A stretch of 64,000 nucleotides of DNA, taken from the NCBI GenBank assembly GCA_907165065.1, contig OU015523.1:44443702-44507701 (forward strand), in the 5' to 3' direction. The notes under the pieces are model-generated. The model was not told the origin of the DNA. It worked only from the letters and a program-made list of their open reading frames with translations, and did not search any database. Below are positions 12,486-23,333 of this stretch, piece after piece; position 1 is the first letter of the stretch; each line of letters starts with the position of its first letter. Origin of the DNA: Caprimulgus europaeus. Taxonomy: Eukaryota > Chordata > Aves > Caprimulgiformes > Caprimulgidae. The translations under genes and the position numbers were made by a program.

Positions 12486-13169
12486 CTTTTAATGTACACA
12501 CTGGACTATGTTCAGATAAGGCCAAAGAAATACACTGTGTGCATGAAGAAAAAAAAGATTTCTTAGCCCCCTGTGGGATTTGGTACTGCAGCCTCAGGCA
12601 CAAAAGGGCTGAGGAAAGTCTCTGTCTTGCCCAGATGAGTTCAGAAGAGACAACTTGCTCTGCTCTGCAGAGTGCATCATGTTTGGCAACTGTCCTTATC
12701 TTGGAGCTTTATAGGTGGGTTGAGATGATAGGTGACAGGAGTGCTTCCCAGCCACAGGGCCAGTGTGGCAAAGGGGGAGCAAAGGCGGGTGGCTGAGCCC
12801 CATCATCTGCACGGTGCTGCAGTGGCTCCTCTTCTGGGGGAGATCAGGGGACTGACATCACCAGGAAGAATTCCCACACAGCCATAGTGCTGTTTTGGTT
12901 ACACTGGGCCAAGCCACTAGAGATAAGTATGGAGACCTTGAGATTGACTGTTTTGTCTTTGGGATGCCAGGACAGAGGGCAGAGGAGAGAGTTTGATAGA
13001 CTTGCAGCAGGCTCATTTCTGAGGAAATGCTGAGCTGCAGCCCCCTCTGTCTAGAGAGCTTCCTGCGACCCATTGCCATATCCATCCGAAAACTTCATGT
13101 ACAAGATGGGTGCTCAGAGAGAAAAAAGGGTTAAAAAAACCCAACCCAGTGTAAACCAGTGTGAAATAA

Positions 13170-13500
13170 AATTGCTTTGGCCTTTGAATACTTAAAGAGG
13201 ACCTATAATAAAGATGGGGAGAAACATTTTAGCAGGGTCTGTAGTGATAGGACAAGGGGAAATGGTTTTAAACTAAAAGAGGACAGATTTAGACTAGGTA
13301 GAAGGAGGAAATTTTTTATAATGATGGTGGTGAAACACTGGAACAGGTTGCCCAGAGAGGTAGTAGAAAGTGTTTCCCTGGAAACATTCAAGATCAGGCT
13401 GGATGGGGCTCTGAGCAACATGATTGAGTAGAAGATGTCCCTGTGCACTAGATGACCTTTAAGGGTGCTTTTCAACCCAAACCATTCTGTGATTCTATGA
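13170..13500 (+). repeat. CR1 LINE 3' fragment
   Basis: This is the 3' end of a CR1 element, about 330 bases. Translation of 13177-13431 gives AFEYLKRTYNKDGEKHFSRV, DRTRGNGFKLKEDRFRLGR and [18 protein letters not shown], the standard ORF2 C-terminus ending at a stop near 13429. The tail CTAGATGACCTTTAAGGGTG and ATTCTGTGATTCTATGA closes it at about 13500. It belongs to a different subfamily from the copies at 4820 and 42743 (YNKDGEKHFSR rather than [12 protein letters not shown]). The last 85 codons are open, but this is only a protein tail. Confidence 0.92.
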
Positions 13501-15643
13501 CTTTTCACCACCACTTCTGGAGGCTGGAGGCAGACACAAGAGGTTGCTGTAGGAGCCCTGGGGATGTGGTCCCCTCATCCCTATAGGCAAGCCAAGGGCA
13601 CTGCTATTGCTCAGCGCTGGCAGCATGACCGGGAGCACCTCCCAGGAGCCCACGGTTCCACCTGGCCTCCTGCCTGCATTTCCCCCGCCTGCGTTTCCTC
13701 CCTGCCTGACCACCCTTGAGCCCAGGTGCTGCCTGTGCTGGTGCAACCCAATGGGTTTCTGTGGCTGAGGCCAAGCAGGCATGAGCAGTGCAGGGGATTC
13801 CTAGGACAATGCAGTGTGTGTACTGGGGGGACAGATGGGTCCCGTCTCCCTGTACCAGAGCTGGAGCAGCTAGCTGGTCAACAGGCAGCAGTCCTGCCAA
13901 CAAAACAAAGGGAAAAGTGTCAGTAAAGGTGGATTTTTTTTTCCCCATTTCAAATTATAAAATTGTTGGCCACCTGTAGGTGCTATTAATCACACAGTGC
14001 ACACCTGAGAGGATTTCAGATCTGATGCACTAACATGCCCTGCAGCTCGGCCAGCCACCCAGCCAGAGTTCCCTGAGGGAAAGGGGCTCTCCTGATTACT
14101 TTAAAGGCATGAATAGTGGGTTTTCTGGTCCCAAACTGCTGAAAGCCAGACCCTGTCAGTGAGGCATGAGGTGCACAACTGCATCACCTTCACTAGGATA
14201 ACGCAGACAGTACTGGGATAAATCCAGATGGGAAGAGGAGATATTACCCAGCCCTGTCTGTTATACATCCTCTTTCACATGATCCCTTTTTCCCGTGTTA
14301 TGCACGTGCGTATTTAAGTTGGTTACAAAGTGACAAATGCTCTTACATTTTATTTAAATTTGGCTTCATAACTAGAGATCATTCCACTTAGTGTGTCTGA
14401 CGGAAATGGATCAAATGGGATTCAGCCTGCACAAACAGGGATTTATGCTGCCAGAAAGCAATGCTGAGAACATGCCTGGCAGTGTTTGATGGAGGCAATG
14501 CACATAACTTCTGCAGAAGGACAATAAATTCATAACTTATAAATCCCAAAGAGATTTTCTGAGATAGCTATAGCTTCCATATACATATAGCTTTTTTTTT
14601 TTTTAAAGTGTTAGCTTAACATGTATTTTTTATTGTAATAAGATTGCAACACATCACTTTTATTTCCAGTTACATCCCAGTGTTGGTCAGATGCTCTTAG
14701 AAGTCAGCAGCAAAACGAAGAAAAGCAGGTTGTGAAAGTTAACTTGTAATATTCTCAGTAAGCTCCTGTTGGTCACCAAACCTAATATCCTTAATACTTT
14801 AAACAATTTCCATAATCAATTAATTCTGTGAAATGACTTTTTTAAAAAAGTAGATAAACCAGAGGCATCATCCCTCGGGGGTTAAAAATTCTTTCAAAGA
14901 CTCAGCCCCGCTCAGGGTCTTACTGCAGAATGCTGCCTGCCCAGAGGGACCAGTACCATGTCCTCTTCAAAGTTACATGAAGATAATTTCAGCTCTCGCT
15001 CAGGGAATTAGGAATCAGCCCATCACAGAGGTTTAAGCTGCTTCCATCTCCTTTAAGAAACATCTGTTTCTCAGGCAGATTACCACAGCTGGTGGAAACG
15101 TTATTTTATTTTAATCATCTGGATTTAAAAAGGAACATGAGCTGCCGGGGAAGGGAAGATGGTGGCTCTTCCCCTCTTCTGCACGGAGCACAGAAATGCC
15201 TGGAAGGGCCAGTTGGGAAAAGGCAGCCAGCCTTCCGCAGAGGAGCGAGATCTGCTCTGCAGGGATGCAGCTGCAGCACAAGTTGTCTTCTCAGCCAGGG
15301 GTGGCCAGAGCCACTTGGAATAGGAAAGACTTCCCAACTGAGAGATATTTCAATCCCTTACAATTGCCCATTTCCTCCTTTTTTTCCCCTGTCATGTTTG
15401 ATGTTGCCCACTTCTGCTCACCTGAATTGCCTTTCAATATCTGCAGAGACACCTTGGTTGGTGTTGCAGACAGGCAGATGGGGGAGGAGACAGGGTAACG
15501 CCTGGGGAGGCAGATGATTTCCACTGGCAGCTGGTTAATGCCCACTACCTCCTTGGGTCCTACAAGCTGAGGTTGTTTTTGTTTCAGTTGGCAAGACAGC
15601 CACAGCTGCAGGAGCTTCTGCATCGCCTTTCCAATTACCAGGC
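13501..15643. other. Unique non-coding stretch, 2.1 kb
   Basis: No gene is supported. GC-rich sequence at about 13520-13920 carries overlapping frames on both strands (95 and 114 codons on minus). Their composition is rich in alanine, glycine and proline and they have no recognisable domain. The rest is AT-rich with a 12-14 base T run near 14591. A 141-codon plus frame at 15092-15517 has a shadow on the other strand and matches nothing I know. Confidence 0.45.
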
Positions 15644-16074
15644 CAAAAAAGGGCTGGAGCACCTCTCCTATGAGGACAGGCTGAGAGTTGGCATTGTTCA
15701 GCCTGGAGAAGACAAGGCTCCAGGGAGACCTTATTGCAGCCTTCCAGTACCTAATAAGTGCCTATAAGAAAGATGAGGACAAACATTTTAGCAGGGCCTG
15801 TAGCAATAGGACAAGGGGTAATGGTTTTAAATTAACAGATGGTAGATTCAGACCAGATAGAAGGAAGAAACTTTTTACAATTAGGTTGCTGGACTAGGTT
15901 GCCCAGAGAGGTGGGAGAAGCTCCATCCCTGAAAACATTCAAGCTCAGGCTGGAGGGGGCTCTGAGCAATCTGATCTAGTTGAAGATGTCCCTGCTCACT
16001 GCAGGGGGGTTGGACTAGATGACCTTTAAAGGTGCTTTCCAAACCAAACCATTCTGTGATTCTAGGATTCTATG
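15644..16074 (+). repeat. CR1 LINE 3' fragment
   Basis: This CR1 piece of about 430 bases begins in the KGLEHLSYEDRLR block and runs to the tail. Family sequences such as HFSRACSNRTRGNGFKLTDG (about 15780-15840) and the 3' end GGTTGGACTAGATGACCTTT then ATTCTGTGATTCTAGGATTC are clear. Decay includes a frame change near 15700 and loss of about 8-10 bases near 15890, where TTGCTGGACTAGGTTGCCC replaces the usual HWNRLP-coding stretch. It resembles the copy at 13170-13500 closely enough to suggest a related subfamily. Confidence 0.92.
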
Positions 16075-16549
16075 AAAAGTGACTATAAACCCAAGATTGA
16101 ATTGACTTCCCTGTTTGAAGATCAGAGGGATGGCTGGGCTAACAAAGCTGATGATGTCGCAGCAATTTTGAGTCTGCAGCTTTGAGCCCTCCAGGCTGTG
16201 AGCATGGAGCTGTGTGTAAGGAGGGGGTGGATGAGAAACATCACATTTTGGTACTGCTGTGGCTGTTTCCAACTGAGGCTGTGAAAACCAGAGCTGCCCA
16301 CCCCAAGCTTGGGGTACATGGAGGCAGGGACTGAGTCAATGCTGAGAGACAAATGGCACCTGGCCCCTCGCTGCATGTATCACCTTGAAACTGCAGCAAG
16401 TGGCCTGCCTGGTGTCTGGATCTCAGTTAAACCCAGTGTTTAATTTCTCACTGGGCCATGGGTTAATTAGTCAGGCTGGCAGGGAACTCAGGAGGTCTCT
16501 ACACAAAAGCCAGGCCAGCTCTGGGGTCAGAGCAGGCTGCTCAGGGCTT

Positions 16550-16815
16550 GGTCTTCAAAACCTGCAAGGCTAGAGCCAGCACAGGCTCATGGGGTAACCT
16601 GCTCCACTGCCCGGCTGTCCTTATGGGAAAGATTTCTCTTTGCACCCAGTCTGACACTCCTGTTTCAGTTCTCACCCTCCTACCATGCACCACCACAGAG
16701 AGCCTGACTCCATCCTGATGACCTTCCTGTAGGCACTGAGGAGCTGTTGGGTCCTCTTGTATCTGTCTCTTCTCCAGGCTGAACAAGTCTAGCTCCCTCA
16801 GCCCTGACATAAAAC
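16550..16815 (-). repeat. CR1 LINE fragment, older and diverged
   Basis: On the minus strand 16541-16810 translates to SGLRELDLFSLEKRQIQEDP, then VRTETGVSDWVQREIFPIRT and QWSRLPHEPV. These correspond to the family's [26 protein letters not shown] and [10 protein letters not shown]. The typical tail is missing, so the copy is worn or cut at its 3' side. It lies about 475 bases from the plus-strand CR1 ending at 16074, with the two 3' ends facing each other. Confidence 0.8.
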
Positions 16816-19800
16816 AATGCAGGGATGCAAAATACCAGCAAAGCCAAAATCCAGCCTACTTACAGAAATGGAACAGTTACCCTCTGGCATCTCCATCAGG
16901 TATAGTTAAACAAGTACTTTTCAGCCTTCCTCGACCTGAAATCCTATGCTGCATTTTTGCATGTGTACCCCCCACCTCCAACCTTCTCACCAAGCAAAGA
17001 ACCGCCTGCCTTTGAGGCTGCGTGGTGAAAGCAGCTCCTGACTATTGCCTGCCAGAGCCGGTAAGAACTGCAGAGGGGATTGTAAAATGCAATGCCTTAA
17101 CAATTTTACATTTTTCACAGAAAAAAATTAACTCAAAACTCAGTTTTAGCCTGGGAATTACCAAGGCAGCCTTAAATGACTGGCCTTTTGAACACATGAA
17201 CTGCCAATCAACTTGTTCTCAACCCAGTCATTATAATCTCATAGAGATAAGGAGGACAGCACATGTAAGGAGGAGGGAGTAAAGAAAGTACATTGGAAAT
17301 AATATTTAATTAAAAAAATAACCAACAACAACTGAAGTCATGTCAAGTGAACCTTTGGAAATGTATACAAATAGATGAAAGAATCAAAAGGAGACATAGC
17401 TCTGGTAAGTAAACGAAGGGAAGTCTTTAAATGGCTTAATAATAAGAACACGTTAGGAAGCAGTGAGGTTAATACAGAAATGACATAAAGCAGTGGGGGG
17501 TCTTGGACTAGATTTATTGTGCATACTAATTGGAGGACACTGAATACCAGATAATAGCTGAAGGATGGGGCTGCGGCTCTGTCAACATCCTCTTGTTCAC
17601 AAAGGATGATCCAGCAGAATTTAATAGCTTCACAATATCGCTGGGAGTGACACTTTAATAGGTAACAAAATGCTGTATTTCAGCACTGTGCAGGGGGAAA
17701 CCACAAGAAAGCAGAAGGGGATGTCACCGGAGGCCTAGCTGACAGCCTCCACATCTGAAAGCAACACAATTTCCCCAGCCTTTCTCAGCCTAAAAAAAAA
17801 AAGAGCTCAAGCATTTGTCCTAGGTGATATTAAAGCAAGCTTTAAAATAACAGTACCAACAATTGAGACCGCAACTGTCTTGTAAGTCTTTTAATCCTTA
17901 TAACCTTGCCCTCACTGAGCTCAAGCACTAGCTCATTAAAACCTGAAAGTTAATTGCAACAGGAAAAGCAAGAAGCCCTTGCTGGTCCTCACTGCCCAAG
18001 CTGCGGTAAGTGCAAAAATTACTCAGTGATCAAATAGATTTTCTTTTTCGATGCTAGTGCTTTATTAACAATTCACACAAAAAACCACGTTGCAACCAGC
18101 GCTGTAGGAGAAGTCAGGGTGTGCAAGTGTGAGCCTCAGCTTTGCAATGCTCAAGCTCTGAGTTACAAGGCAGACTGCTGAGTAAGAAAACCATTTGCTA
18201 AGAAAGGCACTTCATGAATAATTTTTGTGTTGTTTATGATATGCCAACACAGGAATGCTGTTTATAGACGTCAGATGGTAGCTTCTGAACAGCAGCTTGA
18301 TAGCGTTATGAAATCTCATTCCTTAAAATGGGAGTGTGGTGGCTGAGGCAACATTTGCACGGCTGAGGTCAGATGCTGGCAGTGGGAGACAGATTGTTGC
18401 TGGGGGTGCTTGGTGGGCTCTGCTGGGCTGGCAGCTCTGCCACAGTGTCTGGGGAGAGCGGTGCCCACCAGGACGTGCTGGGACATCCTGCTGCTGCTCC
18501 AACCACTCCAGTGCCTGCAGACAGGCAACAGACCATCACTGACCACAGAGGCTTCTGCAGAAACACCTACATTTTTACACCACTGGGCTCCATGGTGGTA
18601 TCTGCTAGATGTACACTGACTGGCACAGGAGCTTCAACTCCAGGCTTATTTGTAGCCACCCACACTGTGAGCAGCTTCTGGGCATCTAAGTTGGAAACCA
18701 AATACCATCTTACCTTCCTCAGCACCTTCGTTACACTGGCACTGAATTAATGCAATCGATACTCTTCCTGCCAAAGCTCCCACTTCAGTGTCAAAAAACA
18801 AGGTATACTGTTTGCCATGGGGTGTTTACTTTTTTAAGATGTGATGCAGGGAGACATGAGAGCATGAGAGCATGTGTGCCTGTTGGCCTGACCTCAACAG
18901 AGCTCGGAGGTGTGCAGAGTGAAGTGTCATGCAAGTCACCATAAATAAACAGGAGGCACCAGCCAGCACTTTTCTTAAGAGGCCAAAGCACTTGCATCTC
19001 TCCCCATCTGCCTAAGAGGGAAAATTAACTTTTAAGTGCTTTTTCCAGGTGGTTGTACTTGGTGGGTCAGAGGGAGGAAGGCAACTTGGGTGGCTTGGCA
19101 CCACAAGCCCCTGGTCCCTTGCTCATGCAACCTCTTCTGCACAGCACCGCCCTTGAATCTGTTATCCACTGATTTTTAGGCATCCCTTGTTCAACAGGTG
19201 CACAGTGTTTTGCTCCTAGGGGGAATTGGTGAAAGCAGATGCACTCAGGGTAGAAAAGAGGAATGCTAATAAAAAGTAAATTTACTAGCAAAGTGTGTGT
19301 CAGGATCATGTAAAACACACTTGGTAAGGTACTTTGCCATGCAACTAGAAACCACTCGGCTAAAGAAGATCAGATATTTATCTGCCAAGGCACATTACTA
19401 GGATAAGTTGAGTGTGTAACCTAAGCAGATGACCCCACATGGTACTTGTTTAACTGGCTCCTTTTGTGTGAAAGTGCTAGAGTCAGATAAAAAAAGAAAT
19501 GTTTCCTCTCAGCTGGGATACAATTCCCTTGACATCCAGAGCACATCACCAAAACAGTTCTCACGTTTCTGTCTGAGCATCAGCTTTGCTTAGGTAACTG
19601 TGACTGTGCCTATGCCTGTAAACACAAGTGGGGAGAACACGATGGACCTGGAAGGAACTTTTTTCGAGGACACAGAAGGAACAAAACAAGCACTAGAGGA
19701 GCAGACCAAATGAAACCCAAGCCCTTAGCTGTACCCCACAGCCTGAGGCTGATTCAGCTGGGAACATCACTGAGGTTGTGTAGCGCCCAGGCAGAACCAT

Positions 19801-20380
19801 GCCCTGTGAGGGACCTGAGACAAGTGGGCATCCGGTGCCCTGTCAGTGACACAGGTTTTGTTCCTCAGGTCTGAGCTCTGTGGCCTGAACAGAGTCTTTG
19901 GGTTTGATGTAAACTTGGGGGTGCAGTAGCTGACAACCTACAGGAAGCCAGACTGGATGATTTAACAGTTCCTTCAAGCCTTCCACCCCACACAACTGGA
20001 AAATTTCCTACAAAATCCTTATCACAGGCTTGTCATGAGCTGGTACATTTACTGCTTATTATGGAAATGGTAGTGCTGATAAAATGCACTAGCTTTGACG
20101 TCTGAAGGCGTCTTCTATCCATGACGAGATCTCATTTGTTGTTTCTGCAGCTGGGATCCATCCCAGGGTCTAAGCCCTGGGAGCCAAGAGCAATACAAGG
20201 AGGGAACTGGGCCCAAAGTTTGGCTTTTCTCCTCCAGTCTGAGATGTTGACATGCTGTGCCCTTTGCAAGATGCCCGACCTTCTTGTGTTTCAGTCAGCC
20301 CAGCTGCCAAACTGTGTAATAGTAGGATCTCACTGAGAGCCATATGTTGCTGCTGGTATGTTTGGGGGAAAATTAAATTA
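16816..20380. other. Unique non-coding stretch, 3.6 kb
   Basis: No gene is supported. A possible very old LINE trace lies at about 17330-17620 but has no clear motif. A GC-rich block at 18330-18740 has a 125-codon plus frame with shadows on the other strand and no known domain. At 19945-19990 the words GACTGGATGATTTAACAG and CCTTCCACCCC recall a decayed CR1 tail, too short to call. Otherwise nothing was recognised. Confidence 0.4.
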
Positions 20381-20440
20381 AACCAAACCAAACCAAACCA
20401 AACCAAACCAAACCAAACCAAACCAAACCAAACCAAACCA
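20381..20440. repeat. (AACCA)12 pentanucleotide microsatellite
   Basis: Twelve uninterrupted copies of AACCA fill 60 bases, preceded by an AAATTAAATTA lead. Because five is not a multiple of three, the tract is read through as a TKPNQ-type peptide on plus and a GLVWF-type peptide on minus. The frames spanning it are artefacts of the repeat. Confidence 0.97.
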
Positions 20441-22710
20441 CAACAGTTGTTTTAATGCCATTTCCTGTTTGCTTGAAGTCTTGGTTCCCAGTTACCACTA
20501 TACCATGGGAAGGTACAAGCCTATCGTTTCTAATAACTTGGGGGACATACTGGACACTCAGAAACCATCACTGACAGGCAGCACAAAGACTCTCAGCCCT
20601 GGGAGAGCTCTCGAGAGGGAAATTGGAACAAGGAAGAAAAATTCAAGAAGAATAGTGGCTTTACTTGCTCCAAAGCTCAGCTAGAAGTAAAAATTGCAAT
20701 GCACTATGTTACCATAGTCTTTATCTTTCTCCAGAAAAACATTTTCAAGCTGGTGGCTGACTTCATTCCACAAATTTTTCTTGCTCCCTCCCTCCAGCTC
20801 CCAACCTTTCTCTGCATGTGTGGTTATGATGATAGGGAAAAATTCTATCTACAAGACTAAGCCTCACTCTCAGAAATCCTCAAACACAGATTATCAGTGC
20901 TGTAGGACACAGACAGTTCTCAGATTAGGGGTTAAATTGAAAGGACATACAAAATTCCCATGGAGGAACTGTTTCTTCTTTGTAACAAGGAAGCGGGCAG
21001 AGCTCAGGGGTGTTTGTTAATCTGAGCAATGGTGTGGATGAGGGACCAAAAGTGCCCTGCACCGCCACTGCCGTCAGCCTTGACCCCTAATCCTGCACTT
21101 GGCCCAAGCGAAGGGGACTGGCACGCCCAGTCCTTTGCTGAGTTAAGGCTTGAGAGCAAGTAATATACAAAAATATGTTTAAGGCAAAAGCAGAGAAAAC
21201 GTATTTGTTTGTTTTATGGAGACTGTGAGAACTAGGCTTTTATTTCCTGATAAATCTGGGGAATCTAGAGAGAATAAAGCTCTTGCCAGGTGAGGTAAGA
21301 GACCTTCATTTTAAAAACAAACTCCAGTATCACAGTGCTGGCTCACAGACACATACATTTTCCTTCCATGTTTTTACACTGAATAATCACGAGTGATGAT
21401 GGGAAGAACCCTACGGCACACAGAGAAGCAGATCATATATCCAGAGCGAAGCTTTCTCTCTGATGCTGTTTCATGTACAACATCAGTTTTAGTTTGCAGC
21501 CATTAGTGTTAAGATCTCATTTGTAAAACACTGTTTTATCTCCTCCCTTTTATTAGCACTGAAGCTGGATTTCTAAACAAAAAGCGTTCTCCCCTCTCAT
21601 TATTGGAAGGCCCAATAATAATGATGATTTATGTGTTGGTGGAGGCATGGGGCTCAGGCAGCAGCCGTGTGGGTCCCATGCGGAGCAGAGCAGAGCTGAT
21701 GGTGCCCCAGACAAAATTGCTTCAGCCCCAGAGTTGACCTAAATCTGCTCGGGTGGCTGTGCTGACTTGCAGATACTCATCCAGGGCTGCCCTGGAGAGT
21801 AGGCGTGGGAAGGGCCCTCAGCATCCTGAACCTCCCTGGTGCCGTGGGGGTCAGAGGGCACATCTCCAGCACGTCTGGGGGATGCTGGCAGGGCTTGTTG
21901 GGCTCCTCAGTTCCCTCCTGCCAGGCTGAGGGCTGAGAGAGCCTGGGCTTCAAGGGGGTCCTGCTATGCTCCCCTCTCAGGCTGTCCCCAGGTGAAGAGA
22001 TGCTGCTTACGTTTGGGTTATGTCTCATTAGCATCTGGGAGGTAAGTTAGAAAGGTCATTCTTTTATATTTTTTTTTCTTCCCCTCTAAGATTTCATCCA
22101 AGTCAGAAACTTGAGGCCAGGGAGGAGACACCTCTGCACATCTAGTTCAGAGGCCCTTTGCCTCAGAGTTGCTTTCTTAACAGTGCTCCAAAAAGGGCAG
22201 CCTTTGTCTGGGCAGGGATAAAGGCACTTCCCTAATTAAGTTAGTTTAACCACCACTTGGGAAATACAATGTTCGCTAAACTCATCCACAGCCAGGCAGT
22301 GACGGGGATCGCAGCTATTCTGTGGGAATGGAGCACACGTCAATTATCCCAGAATTTCAAAGCTGCATAAACCAATAGTTTCCTTGGCAAAATCTGCCAG
22401 GCATGACATGACTGCTACTTGCGCTCTGCACATTTCCTATTGCAAAGGATTGGACAACCTCAAATACCATTTCCAAGAATAGCAAGGGCAAATGAACTGC
22501 AAATTACTAAATTCCTTTTATTGCTGGGAGCTACAAAGTAATTTAAATTAGTTTCAGTCTACAGTGAACTATGGGGCAAGCTGGGAAAATAAAATAAGTG
22601 GTGACATTTTAGGGACACCTTTTATGATCATTTAAAGAAAATATTTCATCTCACACCAAGGTACTTAGTAGTCTTAGGAAAGATATGCTTGTAAAAGATC
22701 ACTGCTTTGT

Positions 22711-22775
22711 GCATATGTACACATAGTACATTTATATGCACATGTATACACATATGTATGCATTAATGTATAATA
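22711..22775. repeat. ACAT/ATGT-rich low-complexity tract
   Basis: Imperfect alternation of CATATGTACACA, TACATTTATATGCACATG and TATACACATATGTATG makes a purine-pyrimidine-alternating AT-rich tract. It is a degenerate simple repeat. Confidence 0.6.
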
Positions 22776-23284
22776 TAAACTGAATATGTTTCATTCATTA
22801 GCACTAGCCTTTGCAGAGGAGGTGATAGCAACTCAACCTGAGTGAGCATAAGTTTTTATGGAAAACCGCTACTAACATTAGGTTTTGATTATACAATGCT
22901 TTTTTGGTCTTTCCTACATTCTCATCTGTAGGTGGGTTTACTGAGCACATAGATAAAATAATGATCTTGTATGCTCTTCAAACAGTTTACTGCTCTAGGA
23001 ACTACTTTTGGATCCCCGCTGTGGTTTTGATTAATGTCCTACCTGTGACTTCTGCAGATCTGAGCTAGTTTGCTTCTGCAGGTAAAGGGACAAGAGGGGG
23101 AATAAACTACAGCACCTGACACCGTATCATTGTAGCTGGAGCGGAGAAGTCATAAAATGCTCTGCCTTTTAATGAAATAGGATAGAGGGATCGTCTTGCA
23201 GCATTGCTGTGAAAATAACTCAGTCGCGCCAAGTGGTGTTAGCTGCACAAGCTTTGCATGTCACAGCTAGAGCAGGCAGATAAC

Positions 23285-23333
23285 AAAAACAATAAAAATA
23301 GTAATAATAAAAATAATAGAAAATTAAAAAATG
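23285..23333. repeat. A-rich (AAT)n-like low-complexity tract
   Basis: Sequence of the form AATAAAAATAGTAATAATAA continues with further A/T triplets. It is an interrupted trinucleotide repeat with no other content. Confidence 0.7.

Larger units (their letters stand above)
7031..13169. other. Unique non-coding stretch, 6 kb
   Basis: No host gene is supported. GC-rich blocks at about 9040-9340 and 10600-10990 carry frames of 110-141 codons on both strands, which is expected from composition; none resembles a known protein. AT-rich blocks at 8220-8500 and 12080-12260 contain many homeodomain- and SOX-like words. A diverged stretch near 11330-11470 faintly recalls LINE reverse transcriptase but could not be aligned with confidence. 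Homopolymer T tracts lie near 8159, 10115 and 12470. Confidence 0.45.

Noticed and set aside
17330-17620. Possible old LINE coding trace
   Set aside because: Scattered lysine/arginine-rich and short motif-like pieces only; no recognisable catalytic or family block.
19945-19990. Possible CR1 tail (GACTGGATGATTTAACAG)
   Set aside because: The match is short and lacks the octamer repeat or any upstream CR1 sequence.
20170-20455. Frames of 88 and 67 codons with GLVWF and TKPNQ repeats
   Set aside because: They are read through the (AACCA)12 microsatellite and have no other protein-like content.
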